From a virus, in IMG/VR virus record IMGVR_UViG_3300023278_001015, positions 1-50,659 of that record: DNA of 50,659 nt; one strand, 5' to 3'. This document shows, one piece after another, positions 31,533 through 40,847 of the stretch (position 1 is its first letter; the number at the start of each line of letters is the position of its first letter). The translations under genes and the position numbers were made by a program. The notes below the pieces were generated by a model that did no database searches, had not been told where the DNA came from, and saw only the letters and a program-made list of their open reading frames with translations.

Positions 31533-34500
31533 ATGCCAGAAAAAAACAAGTACTCTCAGTATACTCGCAATATGACTGAGGCGCAGAAGGCGCAGTTTAA
31601 TTACATGGTGAATGCGTTTGAGACCAGGAACCAGCGCTCTTTAGTTTCGGCTAATGCAAAAAGCCCTGATAAAGAATACAGCCTAGGTGATTACAGCCAA
31701 GAGATACAAAACGTATTATCTAACGAGCAGTTTGGAAGAGTTGAAGAAGAGGCTAGGATTGCTGGTATAAACAAAATACTTGAACTAGGCAATGTAGATT
31801 CGGAAAGCTTTTTTAAGGAGAGACCTGAGGCCACAGCTATTGATGCTATGAGAGCGACAAACTACAACCAGTTTGCCGACAAAGAGAAGGTTTACATGGA
31901 GTCTCAAGCTAATAGCAGGGACAAGATGGTCTCGGATCTCAACGAAGAGTACAACCTGACATTTCAAAACTCTTTTAAGTTCCCAGAAATGGGGAGGGGT
32001 CTTAACGAGATACTCCCTGACTTTATAAAGAACGACCCAGAGAAACAACAGCAGTTCGAGACAGCTTTTTACAACGAGACAGGCGGAGCTAAGATAGACT
32101 TCAACGAAAGCGGACAAGTCGGTGACCTTTACACGGATAGCCTTGTGGGTAATGCGGGAAGGCAGGTGGGAAGATGGTTTAATAACGCTATGAATGAAGT
32201 GGCTGACAGCGCTCTAGGAACAGCTAACGCTATATACGATTTGGCTGGAGGAGATCCATCTAAGAAAGATGAGGAGTTTTTAGCCAAGCAAGAGTCAGGG
32301 GAAGTAGAGACTGGATACGAAAGGCTTCAAAGATTTGAAAAAGAAGGAGCTTTAGGCGTTGGGTTTGATGACCCTTTGTTTTGGGCGTCTTTCTCTAGCC
32401 CCGAAGCAAGAAGACAGCTTTACGCTTCACGGCAAGGTCCTCTTCTGGCTTTTGATTTTCAGCAGATGATGGACACGGGTGGAGTTACGGAGGCTACCGC
32501 TGGACAGCTTTTTTCCATTGGCATGGATCAATTGGTTCAGTCTGCCCCATTGCTTTTAGACTTGGCTGGAGGTGCGGCCATAGCCAAGGGGTTGCTCAAA
32601 AGAACCACTAAAGTTATGGCTAAACGCGCTACCGCGAAGGCTGGGAAGAAGTCATTAAGAAAAGAGGGGGAGATACTAGCTAGAAATCCAGAAAGCATGC
32701 GCATGATGTCCAATAAGGCTGCAAAAGCTATGGATGATCGCGTTGACTACATACTTTCTGAATCTGCAAAAGCTCAGAGAAGAATAAACCAAGCAGGGGC
32801 TTTCTTTGTGTCAGACGCTCTTGTTGCTTCTCAGATGCACTCAGACAACGTAGGACAGGACTGGTATGACAACCTTAGTGGAACCGAAAGGTTCACATAC
32901 CTAGGGATTCAAGCTGGAGCTGAAGTGGCTTCTGGTATGGTTTTGGGGAATATATTTGCTAGAGGTTTCGGTCCAGGTAAAATGACGCGAAACATACTAA
33001 CTGCTGAGCGCAGTGCAATAAAAGAGTACGGAAAGAATATAGTTAGATCTACTCTGCTGGGAGCTACCGAGGAGGTGTTTGCAGAGGGTGCTACCGCTGC
33101 GATTCAGTACAGAAACGAAATATCAGCTAGAATAAAAGGAGGGGACGAGTCAGCTTACTTTGACGACGGTGAGTTCAGAAGAAAGGTTCTTGAAGGCGCG
33201 ACAGCTGGCCTGCTTATGGGTGGACTTGCTGGAGGTCTCAGTGGGACAGTAGGGGGCGCTGCAAAGGCAACCCTTGCTACAATGCACAAAACCTCTATTG
33301 ACGCCAAGAAGGAGCAGGCAAAAGCAGCTGAGGCTGTTAATAAGGCAGCCACGCAGACTGCCAAGAAGGATGCTATGAAGCGTCTTGAGATTGCCACTAA
33401 AAAGTTTACGGCTAGTCAGTCGGCTATGGCTAGGGCGTACAACGTAATGGCTCAGGCAGACCCAGAAAGGTTTGATGAGATCGCTAGGACTCAAGGAGCT
33501 ATAAGCGCTCTTGTTCAGCAACACAAGGCATCAAAGGACCCTGAGTTTCAGGAGGCCACATTTCAGGAGATTAAGTCTTTAGTGGAAAAGAAGCAACAGC
33601 TAGAAACAGAAGCGGCTAAATCTGCTGGTGTTGAGGGGTTAGATGAGCTGTACAAGCAGGAATTTGACAAAGTAAACAAGGAGAGGGGGACTAAAGAGAA
33701 GGCTTGGAGGGCAAAGACGGATCCAGATTTAATTGCTCAAAGAGAAGTAGATCGTCAGATGGAAGAACAGCGAGAAGCCTTCGAGGTGGCTCAAGAAGCA
33801 AACTCTCCTGATCAGAATACAGACGACGACGCACAGGACCAGGAGGGTGAGACGCAGGAGGGCTCTGGCATGCAAAGAAATGAAGATGCGCCTATTGAAG
33901 GGGTAGAGGGTGATGCCAACTCCCCCATGAGTCCGACAGCTTTGGAGGGTCAACCCCTTGCCGCTAAGTATAGAGACGTTGTAGGTAGGGTAAACAACCT
34001 TCTCAAGGCTTTTAAGCCTTTGGGTGTCGATGCTGTTGTACATACTACAGAGCAAAGCTTTTTTAACGCTACAGGAGCGACTTCATTGGGTATGTTCAGG
34101 CAGGGTAAAACCGTACACATAAACCTAGAAAAAGCCAACGTAGGAACCAACACGGTTAGGCACGAGTTTCTGCATGCTGCTTTCATGACGCTTACACCTC
34201 AGAAAAAGCAACAGTTCTTAGAAGAGCTAAGGTCAATTAGAGGCATTAACGCTAGGAATATCGAAAGGGCTGTAGAAGAAACTTACTCTGATTACGATTC
34301 TGAGAGTCTAATAGAGGAAAAAATAGTCAACATATTAGAGAGCGCTCTTGATAAGACCCCCTTAGAAGCTAGACAGTCAACAATACAGAGGATTGCAAAC
34401 TTCTTTAGAAGGTTGTTAGGTATAAAAGAACAAATTACCGAAAGCGACCTGCAAGGCTTTGTGCGTCAATTTAGAGCCGCTGAGAGAAGCGGAGTAGAGT

Positions 34501-37500
34501 TCGAGGGGGGTAGAGCATCCCAGGGGGCTGATATGGACGCAAGGGACCTAGGAATGAACCGAGGAGGTTTTAAGTCAACAGCTTACCCAGACTTAGTGCG
34601 AAAGAAAGTCACATATGTTAAAACCTTTCTCAACAAGATAGGTGAAGAATACCAGTTGTATGATGAGGTGTTTGTCAATGATTACTGGCACTTCAGAAAC
34701 TGGTGGATCAAGGAGACTGGAAACGGGAAGAGAGGTAATTACCTAAGCAACTTTGCTTACGTAGGTGAAAATGGAAAAAGCAAAAAAATAAACCCACCAA
34801 GACCTAAAGTAGACAAGTCTACAGGTGAGGTTGTTGACATGGAGCCGAAGCTAAAGACTCCATTTGAGATGAAGCTATCTGCTAATCAGCGGTCTATGGC
34901 AAAACGCGATAGAATAGGAGACAGAGACAGCGCAACAGACTCTTTGATAAGCAGAATGATGGAGGTTGTTGGGCTAAGCATTCCAGCAGCTAGAGAGGCT
35001 AAGTCTGAGTTTTTTATTGATGAAAGCGGAAAAGAAACGGAGGGTAAGTCCGAACTGCCTGTAGTGTTTAGCGACACCATCTTCACGGAAGGGTTGAGAA
35101 ACATGCAGTTTCAAAATGAGTATGGGGATGCCGTCCGTAGCACAATGGACGACTTTGCATTCTTAGTCCCTAAGAATCAATCAGGTGAGTTTGCATACAG
35201 CATCCGAAACAACGGAGATGGATCGGTAACTATAGAGGCTCATTCAAATGTTCTGGTTGCTAACGGCAAGGAGCAAGGAGAGGTTCTTGCCAAAGGGTCT
35301 GTAAAACCGTCAGAGGGGTTAGAGGCGAGGGAGTTAAAAATATCCCAATCAAACACCCTGGGTAAAGAAGAAAACAGAGGCGACATATTAAGAGATACTG
35401 CTGGTAAAATGGCGGCATCCTTAGGGTTTGATAAGACTGGAGATTATTCTGGCGTAAGAGACCTAATAAATAGAGGCGGAGAAATTATAACCTCTCATAT
35501 CGATAGAACAAAAGCAAGAATAGTTAGAGATCAGCTAGTTAAAATGGCCGTAGAAGAAGCCGAAAGACTGGGACTTAAAGAAGGTGAGATTGGAGAGATT
35601 GTTATATTTCATACTCTCCTGGAAAAAGAATCGTCTTTAGGCAATCCTTATGTGTTTGAAGAGGTAATGAAAAAGTTCTCAAGCGCTAAGGAGATAGAAA
35701 AATCTTTTAGAAAAAACACCAATGACGCAATTGCATTTAGAAACGCCCTTGAGGGTGTGCTAGATGGTGATTCAGAACTTGATCAGTTATTTGATGCAAT
35801 AGACAAGGGTAAGGAAATACAGGTTGATGACGTCTTAGCAAAAAAAATAACCGATCTTCTTGTTAAAAACTCAAGAGGATTTAATTTTGCAACCAGAACA
35901 ACTATATCAAAAGAAGTAACTGATTCCTCATCTAGAGATTCTATTTATAAAAAATATAATGACGATCTGTGGAAGGACACGGAAATAGGAAGTGTAGTGG
36001 CTTATACTGTTGTTCCTTTCAAATACACACCTTCAGAATCTAGACCAATAAAAGGATTTAGTCTAGCTACAGAGCCAGCCAAATCTAAAAGCCCGTTCAA
36101 GGGTATTATAGCTCCTGAGCAAATATTTGATGGAGCAAATCTAGTTCCTGGTCCAAAAACATTAATACCTACAGACCTCTACCACTTAGCAGAATTACTT
36201 CCAGAAACAGTTACAAAATTAGATAAAAAGGGAGATGAGGTTCAGGTCACTGAAAGGTCATCAGACCTTCCTGTTGATCAGCAAAGAAAAGAACTAAACC
36301 CTAGAGCCGCAATATCAGCGGTAAAGGGAAGGGTTCAGCCAACTAGCTTTTTAGACTTAGACAACTCAACAAGAGATCCAGAATCAAGAGACTTAGGGTT
36401 GAATCTAGACAATCAAACTGAACTTCCGTTTGAGCCTAACAACCTAAACGGATTCCAGGCTTTCATGGCTCGTATGGACCAGTTGTTCGCTAACAAGTAT
36501 GCAAACGTTATGCGTATGCAGAAAACCATCGAAAAAGCCAAGGGTAAGGTAGTCGAGTTAAGTAAGGACTTTATAAATGCCGAGGCTCTTCTTTACGGTA
36601 AGACAGCCAACGATCTTGACAAGCTGGACGGTAAGGTAAAAGACATCTCTCTGGAGATGAAGGACAAGGGCATTAACTCAGAGGACGTATCGGAATACCT
36701 CATCGCAAGACACGCTAAAGAACGTAATGCTGTCATCTCTGAGCGTACAGAAGGTAAAGACGAAGCTGGTAGTGGTATGACCAACGAGAGGGCTGACGAG
36801 ATCATGAACAGCCTTTCGCCCGAAAAGAAAGCTGCTCTTGAGTCAGTAGCTGCTAAGGTTGATGCCATCACAGCCGACACTAGAAAGACTATGGTAGACT
36901 TCGGACTCGAAGAGAAGTCCACAATCGACGCCTTTGAAGCTATGTTCCAAAACTATGTACCTCTTGGAGGTTTGGCTTTGGATGAACAAAACTCAGATAC
37001 CTCACTCTACCCAACAGGCGGAGCAGGCATGAGCGTATACGGAGACACAACGAAGCGAGCCAGAGGCCGTAAGAGCGAAGCACAGAATGTACTCGCACAG
37101 GCTATTGCACAGAACGCAGCCGTACACGCCAAAGCACGTAAGAACGAAGCACTATCATCACTTTACAATCTCGTAAAGGACAACCCTAACCCTAAGGTGT
37201 GGAGACTCGCTAAGGAGGTTCCGTTCGATGCGCAGAGCGCGGTGGGCGTAAGAGTAAACGGTGAGCAACAGTTCATTGTGTTTGCCAATCCAGACATGGC
37301 TAAGTCATTGAAGAACATGGGGGTTGAGAAGCTCGACCTTTTCAGTAAGGCTATGCGTAGGTTCTCTGGTTTCCTAAGACGCTCATTTACAACGGCTAAC
37401 CCTGAATTTATCATCTCCAACTTTGCGAGGGATATCCAGTCAGCGTTGTTTAATGCTATGGCGGAGGCAGACATTCCAGGCGGTCAGATTCCAGGGCGCC

Positions 37501-39059
37501 ATATCGCAGCTAAGGTGATGACCCGTGTGAAGCAAACCCTTCCAGCCCTGCTCAAGAACGCAGTAGGTAAGGACTTGTCTCCAGAAATAGCGGCATACTT
37601 CGAGGAGTTCAAAGAGGACGGCGGTCAGACAGGATGGGGATTTGTAAAAGACGTAAGTACGATTGCGGCTGAGATTGAGTCAGAGATAAACGAGAAAAGC
37701 AAAGCGAAGAAAGCATCCGAATGGATGGCTAAAAACAGCATAGAGGTTATTGAGAACGTAAACGATGCGTTTGAGAACTCTGTTCGTCTTGCAGCATATA
37801 TCGAAGCTAGAAAGGCAGGGATAAGCAGAGAGAAGGCGGCAGAGCTTTCCAAGAATATCACGGTAAACTTCAACAGATCGGGTGAGCTCGGACCAATGGC
37901 TAACGCATGGTACATGTTCTTCAACGCATCTGTACAGGGTACTGTAAGGCTTGCTCGATCACTTGGCACCCTGAAGGATGTGCGTAAGCCTAACGGGGAG
38001 CTTGAGTCCTGGCATAAGCGCCTTAATGGGGCTCAGAAGATGGCCTTTGGATTATCCCTGACTACTGGTATGCTTACTATGATTAACATAGCGATGAGTG
38101 ATGACGACGAGGATGGGGTTTCTTTCTATGAAAAGATTCCAGACTACGAGAAGGAGCGTAACCTGATCATCATGTATAGTGGAAAGAACTACTTCAAGAT
38201 ACCTCTCCCATACGGCTTCAACGTATTTGCAAACATGGGTAGCTCTATGGTGGAGGCCGCTAACGGTCAGAGAGAGCCATTAGATGCTGGTATGTTCTTG
38301 TTGAACTCTGCGTTCAGCTCGTTCTCGCCAATCAGCTTCGGACAATCCAAGGACGCGGCAAAGTACCTAGCTAAGGGTGCATCGCCAACTATACTAAAGC
38401 CATTCGTTGACATAGCCGTGAATGAAACTTATTTCGGTAGCTCTGTATACAGGGAGCAGTTCCCAGTAGGAGCGCCTAAGCCACAGGCTGAGATGTCATA
38501 CCGATCACCTGAGGGGGTTAGAAGTTTCTTTAAGTGGATGAACGAGGCTACAGGTGGAAGTGAGCAGGTTCCAGGATCGGCAGACTTCAACCCAGATAAG
38601 TTCTGGTACGGATTTGAGTACTATATCGGTGGTGCTGGTCAGTTCATTACTCGATCGCTTGGCACAGGTAAAGACCTCTTCGAGACAATCAAAGAGGGAG
38701 AGAAGGTGCCTATGAAGGCAAACGACTTCCCGTTCTTAAGAAAGCTGTATGGTGAGGCGTCAAAGTACTATGACTCAGACACTTACACGGACAATGCTAA
38801 TCTAGTTTCTCAACTATACAAGGAGAGGAAAGAAGCAGAAGACAAGAACGACAAACGGTACAAAGGCGTAATGAAACTTGAGTCTGCTCGCAAGTCAACA
38901 GAGAAGAAGATTAAGAGGCTTCGCAAGCTCCGTAAGGAAGCAAGAGACATCAAGAACTATGTTGAGAAACAGAATAGAATCTATGAACTCTACGAGAAAG
39001 AGCGAAGCCTGTTGATGCAGTTTAACAAGCAATACGAACAGCTACGTGGAAAAGATTAA
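31533..39059 (+). CDS. giant polyvalent internal virion protein with zincin motif
   Basis: This 2508-residue protein is probably ejected into the host with the DNA. Residues about 872-890 contain TVRHEFLHAAFM, an HExxH zinc site (His877, Glu878, His881), with a candidate third ligand in SLIEEKIVNIL downstream. Near residue 1945 lies RRSFTTANPEFIISNFARD, the signature of large polyvalent protein-associated domain 38. Hydrophobic stretches occur near 560-590 and 2165-2190. Long charged helices fill the rest. Such proteins in podoviruses form the capsid core and a trans-envelope channel. The protease activity is inferred from the motif alone. Confidence 0.75.
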   Translation: MPEKNKYSQYTRNMTEAQKAQFNYMVNAFETRNQRSLVSANAKSPDKEYSLGDYSQEIQNVLSNEQFGRVEEEARIAGINKILELGNVDSESFFKERPEATAIDAMRATNYNQFADKEKVYMESQANSRDKMVSDLNEEYNLTFQNSFKFPEMGRGLNEILPDFIKNDPEKQQQFETAFYNETGGAKIDFNESGQVGDLYTDSLVGNAGRQVGRWFNNAMNEVADSALGTANAIYDLAGGDPSKKDEEFLAKQESGEVETGYERLQRFEKEGALGVGFDDPLFWASFSSPEARRQLYASRQGPLLAFDFQQMMDTGGVTEATAGQLFSIGMDQLVQSAPLLLDLAGGAAIAKGLLKRTTKVMAKRATAKAGKKSLRKEGEILARNPESMRMMSNKAAKAMDDRVDYILSESAKAQRRINQAGAFFVSDALVASQMHSDNVGQDWYDNLSGTERFTYLGIQAGAEVASGMVLGNIFARGFGPGKMTRNILTAERSAIKEYGKNIVRSTLLGATEEVFAEGATAAIQYRNEISARIKGGDESAYFDDGEFRRKVLEGATAGLLMGGLAGGLSGTVGGAAKATLATMHKTSIDAKKEQAKAAEAVNKAATQTAKKDAMKRLEIATKKFTASQSAMARAYNVMAQADPERFDEIARTQGAISALVQQHKASKDPEFQEATFQEIKSLVEKKQQLETEAAKSAGVEGLDELYKQEFDKVNKERGTKEKAWRAKTDPDLIAQREVDRQMEEQREAFEVAQEANSPDQNTDDDAQDQEGETQEGSGMQRNEDAPIEGVEGDANSPMSPTALEGQPLAAKYRDVVGRVNNLLKAFKPLGVDAVVHTTEQSFFNATGATSLGMFRQGKTVHINLEKANVGTNTVRHEFLHAAFMTLTPQKKQQFLEELRSIRGINARNIERAVEETYSDYDSESLIEEKIVNILESALDKTPLEARQSTIQRIANFFRRLLGIKEQITESDLQGFVRQFRAAERSGVEFEGGRASQGADMDARDLGMNRGGFKSTAYPDLVRKKVTYVKTFLNKIGEEYQLYDEVFVNDYWHFRNWWIKETGNGKRGNYLSNFAYVGENGKSKKINPPRPKVDKSTGEVVDMEPKLKTPFEMKLSANQRSMAKRDRIGDRDSATDSLISRMMEVVGLSIPAAREAKSEFFIDESGKETEGKSELPVVFSDTIFTEGLRNMQFQNEYGDAVRSTMDDFAFLVPKNQSGEFAYSIRNNGDGSVTIEAHSNVLVANGKEQGEVLAKGSVKPSEGLEARELKISQSNTLGKEENRGDILRDTAGKMAASLGFDKTGDYSGVRDLINRGGEIITSHIDRTKARIVRDQLVKMAVEEAERLGLKEGEIGEIVIFHTLLEKESSLGNPYVFEEVMKKFSSAKEIEKSFRKNTNDAIAFRNALEGVLDGDSELDQLFDAIDKGKEIQVDDVLAKKITDLLVKNSRGFNFATRTTISKEVTDSSSRDSIYKKYNDDLWKDTEIGSVVAYTVVPFKYTPSESRPIKGFSLATEPAKSKSPFKGIIAPEQIFDGANLVPGPKTLIPTDLYHLAELLPETVTKLDKKGDEVQVTERSSDLPVDQQRKELNPRAAISAVKGRVQPTSFLDLDNSTRDPESRDLGLNLDNQTELPFEPNNLNGFQAFMARMDQLFANKYANVMRMQKTIEKAKGKVVELSKDFINAEALLYGKTANDLDKLDGKVKDISLEMKDKGINSEDVSEYLIARHAKERNAVISERTEGKDEAGSGMTNERADEIMNSLSPEKKAALESVAAKVDAITADTRKTMVDFGLEEKSTIDAFEAMFQNYVPLGGLALDEQNSDTSLYPTGGAGMSVYGDTTKRARGRKSEAQNVLAQAIAQNAAVHAKARKNEALSSLYNLVKDNPNPKVWRLAKEVPFDAQSAVGVRVNGEQQFIVFANPDMAKSLKNMGVEKLDLFSKAMRRFSGFLRRSFTTANPEFIISNFARDIQSALFNAMAEADIPGGQIPGRHIAAKVMTRVKQTLPALLKNAVGKDLSPEIAAYFEEFKEDGGQTGWGFVKDVSTIAAEIESEINEKSKAKKASEWMAKNSIEVIENVNDAFENSVRLAAYIEARKAGISREKAAELSKNITVNFNRSGELGPMANAWYMFFNASVQGTVRLARSLGTLKDVRKPNGELESWHKRLNGAQKMAFGLSLTTGMLTMINIAMSDDDEDGVSFYEKIPDYEKERNLIIMYSGKNYFKIPLPYGFNVFANMGSSMVEAANGQREPLDAGMFLLNSAFSSFSPISFGQSKDAAKYLAKGASPTILKPFVDIAVNETYFGSSVYREQFPVGAPKPQAEMSYRSPEGVRSFFKWMNEATGGSEQVPGSADFNPDKFWYGFEYYIGGAGQFITRSLGTGKDLFETIKEGEKVPMKANDFPFLRKLYGEASKYYDSDTYTDNANLVSQLYKERKEAEDKNDKRYKGVMKLESARKSTEKKIKRLRKLRKEARDIKNYVEKQNRIYELYEKERSLLMQFNKQYEQLRGKD

Positions 39060-39474
39060 AGACACTAAGCTGGGGGCTTGGCTTAAGTCTAAGGCTCCTG
39101 GCGTACTTGACACAGTGGGCGACCTACTTCCAGATAAAGGAGGGCTTGGCATTGTAAAAAACCTACTCAAGAAAGAATCAAGTATTGATCCAGCTGAAGC
39201 AAAGGCTAAGATAGACGCAGAGGTTCAGTTTCAGAAGAATGTAACGGAGCGTTGGCAAGCAGACATGAGTAGCGACATTAAGCTAGCGAAGGTCATCAGA
39301 CCTATAATGTTAATTGTATTAATAGTTGTTTTTGTAACAACAATGTTTCTCGACAGCCTTGATAATCAGCCATTTAACGTAAAAGATAGTTACGTATCTT
39401 TGCTTGAGATATTAATGTTAACTGTATTCGGAGCTTACTTTGCTGGTAGGACCGTAGAAAAAACCAGGAAGTAA
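39046..39474 (+). CDS. 3-TM-type holin
   Basis: This 142-residue protein uses a GTG start at 39046 that overlaps the preceding gene by 14 bases; no ATG lies near. It has an RWQADMSSDIKLAKVIRP segment followed by a strongly hydrophobic helix (IMLIVLIVVFVTTMFL) and a second one (LLEILMLTVFGAYFAG), then a basic tail. This is the layout of the 3-TM holin family of gene transfer agents and phages. It forms the inner-membrane lesion at lysis. The spanin-like gene follows with a one-base overlap. Confidence 0.8.
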   Translation: MEKIKDTKLGAWLKSKAPGVLDTVGDLLPDKGGLGIVKNLLKKESSIDPAEAKAKIDAEVQFQKNVTERWQADMSSDIKLAKVIRPIMLIVLIVVFVTTMFLDSLDNQPFNVKDSYVSLLEILMLTVFGAYFAGRTVEKTRK

Positions 39475-39683
39475 TGCCTGAAAACTTAAGTCATTTTGAA
39501 TTTTTAGCAGTGGCGGGTGCTTTAGTCGGTGGGTGGATAAAATTTCAATCAGACTACAATAGGCTTTCGTCTCGTGTTGCTGTTCTTGAAGCTGATAACT
39601 CAGAGTTTAAAGAGGACATGAAGCAGCTGCTAAGGGAGATTCAAGAAGTAAAACTTCTTTTAGCTAAGAACCAAATGCAATGA
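39474..39683 (+). CDS. small membrane coiled-coil protein (spanin-like)
   Basis: This 69-residue protein has an N-terminal hydrophobic segment (FLAVAGALVGGWIKF) and a coiled-coil tail (VAVLEADNSEFKEDMKQLLR). The topology fits an inner-membrane spanin or a holin partner. Position after the holin supports a lysis role, but no outer-membrane spanin lipoprotein was found. Its stop overlaps the next ATG (ATGA). Confidence 0.6.
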   Translation: MPENLSHFEFLAVAGALVGGWIKFQSDYNRLSSRVAVLEADNSEFKEDMKQLLREIQEVKLLLAKNQMQ

Positions 39684-40813
39684 GGTTATTTCTTCTGACA
39701 CTATGCCTGCTATCACAGTACGTGATTGTAGGGCAGGATTCCTGCGCTGTATTCGGAAACGAGAACATACAGCCCAGGATGATGGGGTACATCCCAGAGC
39801 CTGTTCAGTGGGAGGAGATCGACTACGTATACCACATATACTACACCGACAGTTTTCCAAATAGCTACATACCTGAGGACATCATCATGGATGCTCACGA
39901 TCACTTGAACGAAGAGTTCGATGAAGCTATGCTTACCTTCGATCTTATTGATGTTATATACCACGACTTCGATGAGTTTTGGGGCGCTCCTGTAATCTTG
40001 GAGCAAAATGCTGTATGCGTACCATACAGTTCGAGTGGGTTCCAGTGGATGGATGGGTATGTAGAGGACCTAGTATGGGACAGAGAACAGTACATGAACG
40101 TACATATATTTCCAAGTTTCTGCAACGGGATACTGGGGTTTGCATGGACGGCATACACAACTCAAACAGAACTAGACGGTGTGTGGGTTAGGTCAGATGT
40201 GTTTGGTAACTACGGACCACAGCTTTCTTATGACGATAGAGATCAAAACAAAACCCTAATACACGAAGTAGGTCACTTCGTTAGTCTTCACCATGTGTTT
40301 CGTAACATAGATAACTGCGGTCAGAATCTAGGTGACTGCCTAGAGACAGGCGATTTTGTGTGCGATACACCCCCAACTAAACTAAACTTCAGCTGTGAAA
40401 ACCCTATATGCCCTCCAGCATTGTACGGGTACGAGACTAACAACCACATGGATTACTACCCTGACTCATGTAGGACGTCGTTTACTGAAGGTCAAATAGA
40501 AAGGATTCATGCCGCTCTTCCTATACTCCGACCTGGGCTCACCGATCAGGACCCTTATTGTTTGGGGGACATAAACGGAGACCACGTAGTGGGTATGGTT
40601 GATCTTATGCTCATGCTGGAAAACTGGGAAAATATATACTGGATTCCAGGAGATCTAAATGGTAGTGGATACTTTAACGTGATGGACTTTCAGATACTGC
40701 TAGGTCAATGGGGTACAATATGTTACGGCGCTGAACTTGATCCTTTTTATAGAGAGGAACCACGACCAGTCTTGAAACTAGAAAGGGGCCGAAGCCCCTT
40801 TCCATTCAAGTAA
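39680..40813 (+). CDS. secreted M43-like metalloprotease with dockerin-like repeats
   Basis: This 377-residue protein opens with a signal peptide (MRLFLLTLCLLSQYVIVGQ). Its catalytic domain has HEVGHFVSLHH at 195-205 (zinc ligands His195, His199, His205; Glu196 the base) and a Met-turn, NNHMDYYPDSC, near Met257, as in pappalysin-type M43 enzymes. The usual Gly of HExxHxxGxxH is Ser202. Paired cysteines suggest disulphides outside the cytoplasm. Residues 297-346 carry two dockerin-like calcium loops (GDINGDHVVGMVDLMLML, GDLNGSGYFNVMDFQILL). It is coupled to the holin and spanin genes. Lysis or cleavage of surface proteins is inferred. Confidence 0.75.
   Translation: MRLFLLTLCLLSQYVIVGQDSCAVFGNENIQPRMMGYIPEPVQWEEIDYVYHIYYTDSFPNSYIPEDIIMDAHDHLNEEFDEAMLTFDLIDVIYHDFDEFWGAPVILEQNAVCVPYSSSGFQWMDGYVEDLVWDREQYMNVHIFPSFCNGILGFAWTAYTTQTELDGVWVRSDVFGNYGPQLSYDDRDQNKTLIHEVGHFVSLHHVFRNIDNCGQNLGDCLETGDFVCDTPPTKLNFSCENPICPPALYGYETNNHMDYYPDSCRTSFTEGQIERIHAALPILRPGLTDQDPYCLGDINGDHVVGMVDLMLMLENWENIYWIPGDLNGSGYFNVMDFQILLGQWGTICYGAELDPFYREEPRPVLKLERGRSPFPFK
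40781..40802 (-). terminator. terminator hairpin at strand convergence
   Basis: GAAAGGGGC and GCCCCTTTC form a nine-base-pair stem. Read leftward the loop is TTCG, as in the other terminators here, so it most likely ends the ribonucleotide reductase transcript. It lies inside the last codons of the rightward protease gene and could also act on that transcript. No long T run follows in either direction. Confidence 0.65.
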
Positions 40814-40847
40814 TACAGCTGGGATATCCAGCATTGATCTATACGCT

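Noticed and set aside
33150-33524. Leftward frames inside the 2508-residue gene
   Set aside because: They lie wholly within a well-supported gene and show no family or promoter support; the same applies to those at 28564-28929 and 36593-36922.
39395-39402. TATCTTTG inside the holin gene as a promoter
   Set aside because: It lies within coding sequence, far from any start codon, and such an 8-base match is expected by chance in AT-rich DNA.
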